A model generated the notes under the pieces. That model saw only the letters and a program-made list of their open reading frames with translations. It was not told the DNA's origin and did not search any database. Shown in pieces: positions 13,201 to 24,001 of a stretch of DNA of 64,000 nucleotides. The stretch's first letter is position 1; each line of letters begins with the position of its first letter. This stretch comes from Lathyrus oleraceus (lineage: Eukaryota; Streptophyta; Magnoliopsida; Fabales; Fabaceae). A program made the translations under genes and the position numbers. The stretch lies in the NCBI RefSeq assembly GCF_024323335.1, contig NC_066580.1, forward strand, positions 440,157,351-440,221,350, in the 5' to 3' direction.

Positions 13201-15025
13201 CAACCAAAACTCCGCTGGGGATAAATGAATTGATGCCGGTTACTGGGCAAACCATTCATTTCTTCCACAGGGAAGCACAAGAAACAGCTGACAAAACGTC
13301 GATTCGGGATTGATCCGAAAAGACAGACTGAATCAAACATGTCCTATGAGGATATAGCTCAATAGGAAAACCCGTCCCAATATATGTGTTGGGAGGAAAC
13401 GGAAGAAACCGTCATCCACGAGGACAATCTCAGTGGGGAACTGCAGAAGGAAAAGACAGACACTTTCTGCTTACGGGGCTGACTCTATATGGAGAGATTT
13501 AAACCACCCGACATCTGCTTGGGAAGATCTATAAAACCCATAGCAGGAGACAACAAACAAGAGATATATGGCAACAAATGCACTATGAATATCTGGATGT
13601 TTTATGAATATGCGTGAATATGCGTGATTTATGTTTGATGAATGCTGACAAAACAGACATATCTAACACAAACAGGCCCAGGAATCAGACGCCCGGTACT
13701 ATACTTCCAGGGGGAAAACCGACTGGAAAGCCAATCTGCTAGAGATCCACATGCTGTAAAGCAAAGATCTGCGGGTACTGCAGGGGATCAGGAGAATCCT
13801 GAGGATATCTGTAGGGGATCAGTATCAACTGAGAAACAAGAGTTCATGGCACAACCATGAACTGCTGCAAAAGCAACTCCAAACAACTCCGGAGAACAAC
13901 CCACTGCAGGAGAATCATCCGAGTAGAATCTAACTGCACAAGCAACTCTACTGGGGAAAGTTGTTATCTATCCTTTCAGAGCACAAACCACTGAAGGAGA
14001 AAGCACCACACAAGTAAATTCCGCAACAAGCCACTCTACTCGGGGAGAACATACATCCGACGAATCACACAAGTAGATTCTGCAAATAGCCACTCTACTG
14101 AGGATCAAAAGTAATCAGAAAATCATTCCAATTTTTGGGATGCTAGAGCCACCAACCGACCCTACTCTGGATTGAGATAGCTTCCAATAGGCAGAAACTG
14201 CCACAACAACCATTCTGTAGACTAAGCTGGAAAAATGGAAAGCAACCATGCTGAGGAGAGACACAACAACTCCGCTAGCGACTGCACTGGGGAGAGACTA
14301 CTGCTGGAAAAGAAACTGAGTCTTCAACAACATCTCTGCTCGCGACTATACCGGGGAATAACCCCATCAACAGTTCTGCTTGCGACAAATGCTGGGGAAA
14401 GCGGTAAGGTACCGGCATATCAATCCACCGACCACTGAATCTGCCACAAGGGGAACAACCATGCTGGGGAGATTACTGCTGGAGAATAAACTAAATCTTC
14501 AACAACATCTCTGCTTGGGGAACAACCCCAATGGCAAAGCGGGAGAGAGAGGATACAATCAAATGCCAGGAATATGAACCAATGTCTTACCTGTTGGGAA
14601 TCATACCACCCTCGGGAGAGCACTGAGACATTCCTGAGTATCCTTTTGTCATTGTGAATGTTCACTTTGTTTAAAACAACAATTTTGAAAAATTTTATTT
14701 GTTTAAAACAATGACATTTCATCAATTAAAATATGCAAAACATTTGTTGAATTGAAACACATAAGAGTGCAAATAATTGGATAAGAGCTCAAATTTATTT
14801 GATGGAATGGTAGCCTGCAAATGGCAAGACTCCATAGATCTATACAAATCTGAAATCAGTGATATATATTGGAAGAGGGCTACATTGAACATAATGATCC
14901 TTTCTCTACCAATTTGAATCTCGATGTATTCGAAGCTTCAGTTGACGACGAATCGAGAATCTTCTGACGAAATGACAGTTGTGGAACAGAAAGTCTTGTC
15001 AGGATGCAGTTACTTGCCAAATCCC
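10286..15025 (-). repeat. 3' UTR of element A: repeats and hairpin arrays
   Basis: No gene is visible. Sub-blocks: 11010-11900, a degenerate tandem repeat of about 240-285 bases with GTATATAATAGGTGA and TTGGTATATATGCCA words; 11200-12013, five covarying hairpins; 11860-12630, a second hairpin family with GGATAA...TTATCC arms; 12480-13200, repeated CTACC-gaatacg-GGGTAG mini-hairpins; 13400-14570, a dense series of ACTCTGCTGGGGAAA-like motifs resembling the PBS in inverted orientation. 14580-15025 is AT-rich sequence in which I see no feature. All short ORFs cross repeats and are judged fortuitous. Confidence 0.8.
11200..12013 (-). repeat. Five covarying hairpins in the 3' UTR of A
   Basis: Copies at 11200-11231, 11442-11467, 11486-11517, 11721-11752 and 11987-12013. 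Outer arms change together: TATTATTCA/TGAATAATA, TATCCA/TGGATA, TATTATCTA/TAGATAATA. The inner arms change from CGG/CCG to CGT/ACG around the constant CAGA. The fourth copy has one unpaired position. Confidence 0.6.
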
Positions 15026-15029
15026 TAAT

Positions 15030-15190
15030 TTTTGCCTAGATTGCCCCAGGGTGAGGTACTCAATCTAGCGGGATGCAAATATTCTTTTTTTCAAGTCTCT
15101 AATTTTTGCCTGGATTACCCTTGCGGGTTCTCCACCGAGACGCTCATTTTTGCCTAAGCCGCCCTTTCGGGTTTTCAACTTAGCGAGCTA
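15030..15190 (-). other. Post-pol RNA hairpin array of element A
   Basis: Three hairpins: CTAGATTG/CAATCTAG (15036-15043 with 15061-15068), TGGA/TCCA (15111-15114 with 15131-15134) enclosing sense CCC-GCAA-GGG, and CTAAG/CTTAG (15154-15158 with 15179-15183) enclosing sense CCC-GAAA-GGG. They sit 40-190 bases after the pol stop, as in B, C and D. Confidence 0.55.
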
Positions 15191-15219
15191 TTCTGTTTTT
15201 CATTTGCATATACTTTTTT

Positions 15220-18200
15220 TTAGGCAAAGTATTTCTTGACTGCATCTGAATTCACAGGACGAGTGAAATCCTCCCCATCCATTGTTGTAAGCATCAAAGC
15301 TCCGCCTGAAAAGGATCTCTTAACAACATATGGACCCTCGTAGTTTGGAGTCCACTTGCCCCTGGAATCGGGCACGAAAGACAAGACTTTCTTGAGCACG
15401 AGGTCACCTTCTCGGAACACGCGAGGCTTGACCTTCTTATCGAATGCTTTCTTCATTCTCTGCTGATATAACTGACCATGACACATGGCAGTTAACCGCT
15501 TCTCTTCGATCAAATTCAGCTGGTCATAACGACTCTGAATCCACTCAGCATCGGTCAACTTGGCTTCCATCAAGACTCTCATTGATGGGATCTCCACCTC
15601 TACTGGGAGAACAGCTTCCGTGCCGTAAACAAGAGAGAAAGGGGTTGCCCCTGTTGAAGTGCGGACAGATGTACGATATCCATGCAAAGCAAATGGCAGC
15701 ATCTCATGCCAATCTTTGTACGTAACTGTCATCTTCTGGATGATCTTCTTGATATTCTTATTAGCAGCTTCAACAGCCCCATTCATCTTAGGTCTGTAGG
15801 GAGAAGAATTATGGTGTGCAATCTTGAATTCAGCGCACAACTCATCCATCATCTTATTATTCAGATTAGATCCATTATCAGTAATGATCTTATCTGGCAC
15901 ACCATAACGGCAAATCAGCTGGTTCTTGATAAACTTCACAACCACCTGTCTGGTCACATTCGCATATGAAGCGGCCTCAACCCATTTGGTGAAGTAGTCA
16001 ATTGCTACGAGAATAAACCTGTGTCCGTTGGACGCTTTCGGTTCAATCATGCCGATCATGTCAATTCCCCACATAGAGAAAGGCCATGGTGATGAAATCA
16101 CATTCAGAAGTGTCGGAGGAATATGAATCTTGTCCGCATAAATCTGACACTTGTGGCATTTCTTCACATATTTGCAGCAGTCAGACTCCATTGTCAGCCA
16201 ATAGTAGCCTGCTCTCAATATCTTTCTAGCCATGGCATGTCCATTGGAATGAGTACCAAATGAACCCTCATGGACCTCAGTCATCAACAGGTTTGCTTCG
16301 TGTCTATCCACGCATCTGAGCAAAACCATGTCAAAATTTCTCTTATACATCACTTCACCACTGAGGTAGAAACTGCCTGACAACCTTCTCAAAGTTTTCC
16401 TATCTTTCACAGATGCCCCAGGCGGGTATACCTGGTTCTGGAGGAAATTCTTGATATCAAAATACCAAGGCTTGTCATCATTTACTTCTTCAATTGCAAA
16501 TATGTGAGCTGGTCTATCCAAGCGCATCACGGCAATATTGGGAACCTCATTCCAATACTTGACAACGATCATTGAAGCAAGCGTAGCAAGAGCATCTGCC
16601 ATCCGATTATCCTCTCGAGGAATATGATGAAAGTCAACTTCTGTAAAGAATGTTGAAATCCTTCTTGCATAATCTCTGTACGGAATGAGACTTGGCTGAT
16701 TCGTCTCCCATTCACCCTTGATCTGATTAACAACCAGGGCCGAATCACCATACACATCAAGATGTTTGATTCTCAAATCAATACATTCTTCAAGTCCCAT
16801 AATACAGGCCTCGTACTCAGCCATATTATTCGTGCATTTGAAAGTTAGCCTTGCTGTAAGCGGAATATGCGTGCCATGAGGAGTAACGATCACTGCCCCA
16901 ATTCCATTTCTGTACTGATTTACAGCGCCATCAAACACCATCGTCCATCTAGAACCAGGTTCTGGGCCTTCGTCAAGTGTTGGCTCATCACAATCTTTCA
17001 TTTTCAAATACAGAATTTCCTCATCAGGGAAGTCATACTGGACAGACTGATGATCTTCGATTGGCTGGTGCGCTGAATGGTCAGCCAAGATACTACCTTT
17101 GATAGCTTTCTGAGCTCGATACTCAATATCATACTCAGACAACAGCATCTGCCAACGGGAAATCCTCCCAGTTAAAGCAGGCTTCTCGAAGATATACTTG
17201 ATTGGATCCATTCTGGATATCAACCAAGTCGTATGATTTATCATGTACTGGCGCAAACGCTTAGCAGCCCAAGCTAAAGCACAGCACGTCTTCTCAAGCA
17301 TAGAGTACCGAGACTCACAATCAGTAAACTTCTTACTGAGGTAGTATATAGCAGACTCTTTCTTCCCTGATTCATCTTGTTGACCGAGGACACAACCCAT
17401 CGAGTCTTCAAGCACAGTCAAATACATGATCAGAGGTCTTCCTTCCACAGGCGGAGACAAAATCGGAGGTTCGGACAGATATTCTTTGATACTGTCGAAA
17501 GCTTTCTGGCAATCCTCGGTCCAATCATGAGATTGATCTTTCCGGAGGAGCTTGAATATCGGCGCACATGTGGCAGTCATGTGGGATATAAATCTGGAGA
17601 TGTAATTCAAGCGGCCAAGAAAACCTCGGACTTGCTTCTCAGTTTTGGGTGCGGGCATCTCCTGTATTGCTTTGACCTTGGCGGGGTCAACTTCAATACC
17701 TCTTTCGCTTACCATAAAACCCAACAACTTGCCGGAACGGACTCCAAATGTACATTTGTTCGGATTCAGGCGAAGTCTAAACTTCCTCAGACGCTGAAAA
17801 AGTTTCAACAAATGCTCAACATGCTCAACTTCCGTTCGGGACTTGGCAATCATATCATCAACATAGACCTCTATCTCCTTGTGCATCATATCATGAAACA
17901 AGGTAGTCATAGCTCGTTGATACGTGGCTCCGGCGTTCTTCAGACCGAAGGGCATCACTCGATAACAGAATGTTCCCCAAGGTGTGATGAATGTTGTCTT
18001 CTCCATATCTTCGGGTGCCATTTTGATTTGATTATATCCGGAAAATCCGTCCATAAAAGAAAAGACTTTGAATTTAGCTGTATTGTCTACCAACATATCA
18101 ATGTGTGGTAGAGGAAAATCATCTTTCGGACTAGCTTTATTCAAATCTCTGTAATCAACGCACATACGGACTTTTCCATCCTTCTTAGGAACAGGCACAA

Positions 18201-18682
18201 TACTGGCCACCCATTGAGGATATGTAGAAGTCACCAGAAACCCCGCATCAATCTACTTCTGAACTTCCTCTTTGATCTTCACTGCCATATCTGGATGAGT
18301 TCTTCTGAGCTTCTGCTTCACTGGCACGGACTCAGGCTTCAAAGGCAGGAAATGTTGCATAATATCTGTATCTAGACCCGGCATGTCTTCATATGACCAA
18401 GCGAAGATATCTGAATATTCTCGTAGCAAACTGATCAAATCCTTCTTGACAGACTCTTCAAGAAGTGCCTCAATCTTCACCATACGAACACAATCCTCAG
18501 ACCCCAAGTTGACTGTTTCCAAATCTTCAAGGTGCGGCTGAATGATCTTCTTCTCGTGCTCAAGGAGATGGGAAATCTCATCAGGAATTCCTTCAACATC
18601 ATCTTTCTCTGCCTCGAATACAGGGGATTCAAAATTGGGAGATGGCGTTGGATCATTATGTTCAATGGGTTTTAGGATCAAC
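15220..18682 (-). pseudogene. Element A pol: RT, RNase H, archaeal-type RNase H, integrase
   Basis: The second exon of the polyprotein starts at the splice acceptor (18682). Domains in order: RT with PKKDGKVRMCVDYRDLN and an intact YVDDM catalytic box; the ordinary RNase H; a second RNase H beginning near WTMVFDGAVN (the aRNH typical of the Tat lineage); integrase with an H-H-C-C finger ending CHKCQ; a DDE core (GIDMIG, TDNGSN, NGAVEAANK); and a C-terminal module ending VKKYFA. Just one lesion is visible: a TAG at 18253-18255 early in RT where relatives have a sense codon, probably Gln. Downstream of it 1004 codons are open. The acceptor at 18683-18684 joins the frame to gag-pro. Without readthrough the copy cannot make RT or integrase. 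Confidence 0.95.
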
Positions 18683-18950
18683 CTGCATAATGATTTTGGT
18701 TAATGAAAAATTTTAGAATTTAAACAAACAAACCATTATGCAGATGAAAAATGTTTGCTTTTATTCTTGTTTTTATGGGTTTTTTGTGATCACTGATTTC
18801 ATGCAAAAGCAAAAAGTGAAAACAAATGGAAAAACAAATGTTTAACAATGCATTAATTGAATGAAAACATCATTGTATATATGTTGCCAACAATGTCATC
18901 ACTTCTCCTTTTGGCATGGGAGAAGGGTTTTAAACAAAGTGAACAATTAC
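18683..18950 (-). other. Intron of element A between gag-pro and RT (268 bp)
   Basis: The donor GT (18950-18949) overlaps the gag-pro stop codon: the minus strand reads GA^GTAATTG, where TAA is the stop. The acceptor is TTATGCAG^G at 18684-18683. Removal leaves gag-pro and RT in one frame. Equivalent introns in B (267 bp) and D (250 bp) use the same arrangement. An intron at this position is a published trait of Ogre elements; splicing itself is not shown here. Confidence 0.8.
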
Positions 18951-21900
18951 TCTGATCTATGGATGACTGTAGGAACATCTACAGCGACCCAATTGTGGCA
19001 GACACCACCAGGAATAACGAAATTGTTCAGATCTTCTGCATCCTCTTCCAAGATAGCAGCAGCTTCTTCCTCAGGTCGATCGTCGTGGATGAATCCTCCA
19101 CTTGTGAACAGCCCTTGCTCATTAAATGCCCCAGAACAGTAGCCAATGCCAGCCCGGGATCTATTGTCTTCAAGCTCAATCACCTTCCCTAAACCAGCAA
19201 CTGCACCACATTCAATGGCCAGCTTTGCATCACGGTAGGAAGCGAATGATGGAGACTTCTTCTCAATCGGTTCATCAATAGATAAAGCTTGGAAAGGAGT
19301 TCCAACTTCATCCTCTGCGTCAATATATGAGAAAGAAGACAAGTGGCTAACCAGGAGAGCCTTTTCTCCCCCTACCACAACCAGTTTCTTGTTCTTGACA
19401 AATTTCAGCTTCTGGTGTAGGGTGGATGTCACGGCGCCTGCCTCGTGAATCCATGGCCTGCCAAGGAGACAGCTGTAAGATGGGTGGATGTCCATTACCT
19501 GGAAAGTAACTTGGAAATCACTAGGTCCGATTTTGATAGGGAGATCAACTTCCCCAATCACGGTCTTGCGCGACCCATCGAATGCCTTCACAACAACACC
19601 ACTCTGCCTCATAGGAGGACCCTGATATGACAATCTAGAGAGTGTGGATTTTGGCAATACATTTAATGATGATCCAGTGTCCACCAGCACGTTGGACATG
19701 GCATCAGATTTGCAGTTCAGAGAGATGTGTAAAGCCATGTTGTGGTCTCTTCCCTCCTCAGGGAGATCAGCGTCACTAAAACTCAAAGTGTTACAAGCGG
19801 TGATGTTTGCAACAATACTATCAAATTGCTCAATCGTGACGTCGTGATCAACATACGCCAGATCCAATACCTTCTGCAGAGCCTCCCTATGGGGTTCTGA
19901 ATGCAACAGCAAGGATAGTATGGAGATTTTGGATGGCGTTTGTAGAAGCTGGTCTACAACATTATACTCGCTCTTCCTGATGAGCCTCAGCATCTCATCA
20001 GATTCTTCACTCATAATGCCATTCGGGCCAACTGAAGAAGTGGGAGTCTTTTGTATGGAGGAGGGTCTGGCAACATCAAGTGCCGGATTCTGAATATTAA
20101 CAGCGGTCCCCACAAGACGCTCAGCAGATTCAGAAGCAACAGGGGCTTTAGCAGGTGCAGAGAAAACACGACCACTCCGGGTCAGCCCGCTTACATCAGC
20201 GATGTTGGTTACAGCAGTTGAGGGCAAAGGCACTTCTACCCCATCTTGCACAGCAACAGGGTTATATCTGAACGGCACAGCTCGGTCGGACGAATAAGGC
20301 ACGGGGCCTGCAGGTTTAATCACCAAGGAGGGAGAAGCCTTCGGCTTGCTGCTATCATAGCGAATAACAACAGGCTCGGGTAACTTGAACACGGGGGATA
20401 TAACATTAACCTCCGGTTCGTCCTCATCGACATTACGATTCTGCAGAATCTCAATGGTTCCTTCGTCTAATAACTCTTGCAATTCTCTGCGGACCTGGTT
20501 GCAACCCAAGCGGTTTACCGAACAGATGCGGCATTTGTCGTGGTCATGCTCCATGTGGCTGTACTGACACAGCAAACGATGTAATTCCACCAACGACTGT
20601 CGAATATGACTTACATATTTGACCTTGTATTTCCCAGGGCATCCCTGGACCATGTTCACAGACTTCCCATGCGAAGGCAATGGGTTCTTGGTGACATTTG
20701 GGCCCGAATCTTCGAAGCTCAAAATTCCACATCTCATAAGGTCCTGAACCTTAGTCTTGAGTGGATAACAATTTTCAATATTATGGCCCGGAGCTCCGGA
20801 GTGATACACACAATGCTGATCTGGTTTATACCACCATTGTGGGTTTGCAGGAATAGTAGGAGGATCCCTGGGAGTAACCAATTTTCTTTCCAACAAGGAA
20901 GGATATAGCTCTGCATATGACATCAGAATCGGATCGAAGTTGATCTTCTTCCTATCATAGTTCATGTTGGCCTGATTGGTTGTGCTTCCACGAGGCTGGT
21001 AAGCCTGTTGCTGTGGGCGTTGCTGTTGCTGATATTGAGGCTGTTGATATTGTTGCTGATGCTGAGCCTGCTGATTATCTTTGAATACAGGTGTTATATG
21101 AGCCACCTGGTGCTGCTGACCGGCACGACGTGCAGGTTTCCTCTGAACAGGAGGTTTCCTTGATTTGCCATGGGATTGCACAGCATGTGCTTCCCCATCC
21201 TTCTTCTTAGCAAATGCTCCATACCGCTTGCTAGAAGAGCCTTCATCTTTCGCCAAACGTCCTTCACTGACACCTTCTTCCAACCTCATCCCCATATTCA
21301 CCATCTCGGTGAAATCAGAGGGAGCACTAGCGACCATCCGCTCATAATAAAAAGAACTAAGAGTCTTCAAGAAGATCTTAGTCATCTCTTTCTCTTCCAG
21401 CGGAGGAGTAATTTGAGCAGCCAGCTCTCGCCACCTCTGGGCGTACTCCTTGAAGGTTTCCTTGTCCTTCTGCGACATGGACCTGAGTTGATCTCGGTCA
21501 GGTGCCATATCAACATTATATTTGTATTTCTTGACGAAGGCTTCGCCAAGGTCGTTGAAGGATCTGATATTAGCACTATCCAAGCTCATATACCATCTGA
21601 GCGCAGCGCCAGACAGGCTGTCTTGAAAATAATGAATCAACAGCTGATCATTATCAGTTTGGGTTGACATCTTCCTGGCGTACATGACCAGGTGAGCTAG
21701 TGGACAGGTGTTCCCTTTGTATTTTTCAAAGTCCGGCACTTTGAATTTGATCGGTATTTTCACACCGGGAACAAGGCATAATTCGGCAGCAGACTTGCCG
21801 AAGAGATCTTTACCTCGAAGGGTCTTCAATTCCTTCCTCAGCTCAAGGAATTGGTCATTCATGGCGTCCATCTTTTCATTGACATCCGGGCCCTCAGATG

Positions 21901-22252
21901 GCTCGGAATGATAGATGGTATCTTAAACCCTCGGCATGGTATGCACGACAGGAGGAGCAGCAACAGGGACCGGGCTAGATGCCGGCATATGAGCAAAGGT
22001 TGGAGCAGGGATATCCGGCATGAAACCCGGAGGCATACCCCAAGGGAACCCGGCTGGCATTGCGTGAGACGCGAAATGAGCACTGGCGGCTGGCACAGAC
22101 GGAGCTACAATTTCAGAGATGACAGTCCTCTGAACAGGAGTTGCAGGCGGTTGGGCAGGCTGATTCTGAGCGGCAAGAAGTTGCTCCATCAAAGCGCCAA
22201 GTCTGGCGACCTCTTCCTTCAGTTCACGGTTCTCTTGTTCTAGCTAATCCAT
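18947..22252 (-). pseudogene. Element A gag-pro
   Basis: The capsid-type region contains the retrotransposon gag signature FQDSLSGAALRWY, DLGEAFVKKYKYN and FKEYAQRWRELA, followed by a Gln-rich linker. A variant zinc knuckle C-X2-H-X5-H-X4-C (CVYHSGAPGHNIENC) and a second Cys cluster (HDKCRICSVNRLGC) come next. The aspartic protease active site is VDTGSSLNVLP, with LLGRPWIHEAGAV downstream. The ATG is probably at 22252-22250. A TAG at 22244-22246 (third codon) and a TAA at 21923-21925 interrupt the N-terminal portion; the 974 codons after them are open. The end overlaps the intron donor. Confidence 0.92.
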
Positions 22253-22552
22253 AACTCTGGCAGAATTTGCTCGAGTATAGTACCGGTGAGTCAACTTGTC
22301 TTCAAAATAAATGAAGAACACAGAGTCAGCACAAGAAGACCAGAAACAAGGTACCTGCTTATGCAAAATGATGCATGAAGTGCTTGTGCATATGCTTTAT
22401 TTTATTTTCAAGGAACCCTTAGGGTATTATTTGCAATTTTCGAATCTTTAAGCAATTTAAATTTCTCATGGAAAATATCTCATTCAATATATCGAGACAA
22501 AGAAGTACAACATTTTTTGATTCAATTACAAGGAGAAAAGGAAAATAACATC
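22253..22552 (-). other. Spacer between ORF1 and gag in element A
   Basis: About 300 bases. No coding potential is evident. It would serve as the gag 5' untranslated region; pyrimidine-rich stretches ahead of CAG/AAG could be splice acceptors, but I cannot choose one. Confidence 0.5.
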
Positions 22553-24001
22553 CTATGGATCCCTAGTAGCCCGGGATGCTGGAAGACGAGAAACACACAG
22601 CTTCTTGATCTCTCTCTCATAGGCAGCTTCCATATCTGCTTTCTCCTTCGCAAGTCGATCGTACTTCCTCTTCCAAAACTTGGAAGACTGAGGAAGCAAA
22701 GAAGTCCAAGTGTCGTTCGGATCGTCGATCACTCGATGCTCGAGAAACTCAATTAGAGCGTCCTTATCCTTAAGTTGCTGCAACAATTCCTCTCTTTCAC
22801 GGATCCAAGCACGTGAAAGGTCTTCTTCTCTCAACTCCTCTACACGTTGGGTAGGGAGGGTTGAAGGCCCAGCCACATCCAACGGTGTAGGTCTCGGATG
22901 ATCATATGGCATCAAGTACACGGCAGCTCTCTGTCTGACCCAAGAGGTATAGGGCTCCAAAGCAATGCAATTCTTCGGACCCAACTCGTTTCTGCTCTTC
23001 TTGCAGATCTTGCACCAAGCGCGGACAAATCTGGCTTTCAGGCCTTGGGGATCTTTACCCTCCTGAAAGAATACACCTTCTAACAGAATGTTATGAGGTT
23101 TATCCTTTAGGGGGAACCCAAGCTGACGTCGTGCTAGAATGGGATTGTAGTTGATCCCACCACATGTACCAAGAAGAGGCACATTAGGGAATTCACCACA
23201 ATAGTCAATGATCTGGACGGTATCATACACGCGATCATACCAAGAGATATCATCAATTGTGAGAGACATGAGTCTCTGAGACCACCGTAGACATCCCTTG
23301 TTCTCCTTGAAGGCAAGAGTCTGTGGCAAGTGCGAAATAAACCACTTGTACAGCAAAGGCAGACAGCAGACAATAACTCCTCCACCCTTTGCATTCCTCA
23401 GATGCAAAGAGACATAGGCGTCACCCAACAAGGTCGGAACAGGATTAAGAACTGAGAAGATCCTAATGGCGTTCATGTCCACAAACTTGTCGAAGTTGGG
23501 GAATAAGACCAACCCATAGATGAGCAGCACAAATAAAGCCTCAAAGGCATCCTCACTCATGGCCTTCCCATAGATGGTAGCTTGAGCGACGAGGAACTCG
23601 GAAGGAAGACCCTGAATTCCACCTTTGGTAGTCAGATTAGCTTTGATCAAAGCTTCATCGATATGCAACAAATCTGCAATCTCTCGAGCGGTCGGAATAC
23701 TCTCTAAGCCACTGAACGGCACCTGATCCAGAATCGGGATCCCAATAAGGTGAGAATACTCCTCCAAAGTAGGCAACAACTGGAAATCCGGGAAAGAGAA
23801 GCAGTGATACAGAGGATCATAAAACTGAGCTAGAGTACTCATCAAACCCTCATCAACCTGAGTAGTCAACAGAGGCAGAAGCTTCCCATAACGAGCTTTG
23901 AAACCCAAGGGATCTAATACATAAGATGTCAGATTCCTTAACTCCTTCACATCGGGCTGTTTAAAGCTGTACTTCTTCGTATGCCTTTTTGGTCTTTCCA
24001 T
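22553..24001 (-). CDS. Ogre ORF1 protein (function unknown)
   Basis: 482 codons from the ATG at 24001, which begins MERPKRHTKKYSF. The upstream in-frame ATGs (to 24112) are followed by a Lys-rich run encoded by a poly-A tract and look less likely as starts. The body resembles plant mobile-domain-like proteins (from memory, the DUF7745 / PMD type): LLPLLTTQVDEGLMSTLAQFYD-type text, PTLEEYSHLIGIP, LVAQATIYG and WYDRVYDTVQIIDYCGEFPNVPLLG. The last 100 residues are charged and probably coiled-coil (REELLQQLKDKDALIEFLE; DRLAKEKADMEAAYE). An ORF upstream of gag is a defining trait of Ogre; its role is not established. It is the only uninterrupted ORF of A. Confidence 0.85.
   Translation of the reverse strand: MERPKRHTKKYSFKQPDVKELRNLTSYVLDPLGFKARYGKLLPLLTTQVDEGLMSTLAQFYDPLYHCFSFPDFQLLPTLEEYSHLIGIPILDQVPFSGLESIPTAREIADLLHIDEALIKANLTTKGGIQGLPSEFLVAQATIYGKAMSEDAFEALFVLLIYGLVLFPNFDKFVDMNAIRIFSVLNPVPTLLGDAYVSLHLRNAKGGGVIVCCLPLLYKWFISHLPQTLAFKENKGCLRWSQRLMSLTIDDISWYDRVYDTVQIIDYCGEFPNVPLLGTCGGINYNPILARRQLGFPLKDKPHNILLEGVFFQEGKDPQGLKARFVRAWCKICKKSRNELGPKNCIALEPYTSWVRQRAAVYLMPYDHPRPTPLDVAGPSTLPTQRVEELREEDLSRAWIREREELLQQLKDKDALIEFLEHRVIDDPNDTWTSLLPQSSKFWKRKYDRLAKEKADMEAAYEREIKKLCVSRLPASRATRDP

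Noticed and set aside
17377..18111. 244-codon plus-strand ORF
   Set aside because: It lies antisense to the conserved RT domain of element A; the amino-acid text is a shadow of that frame.
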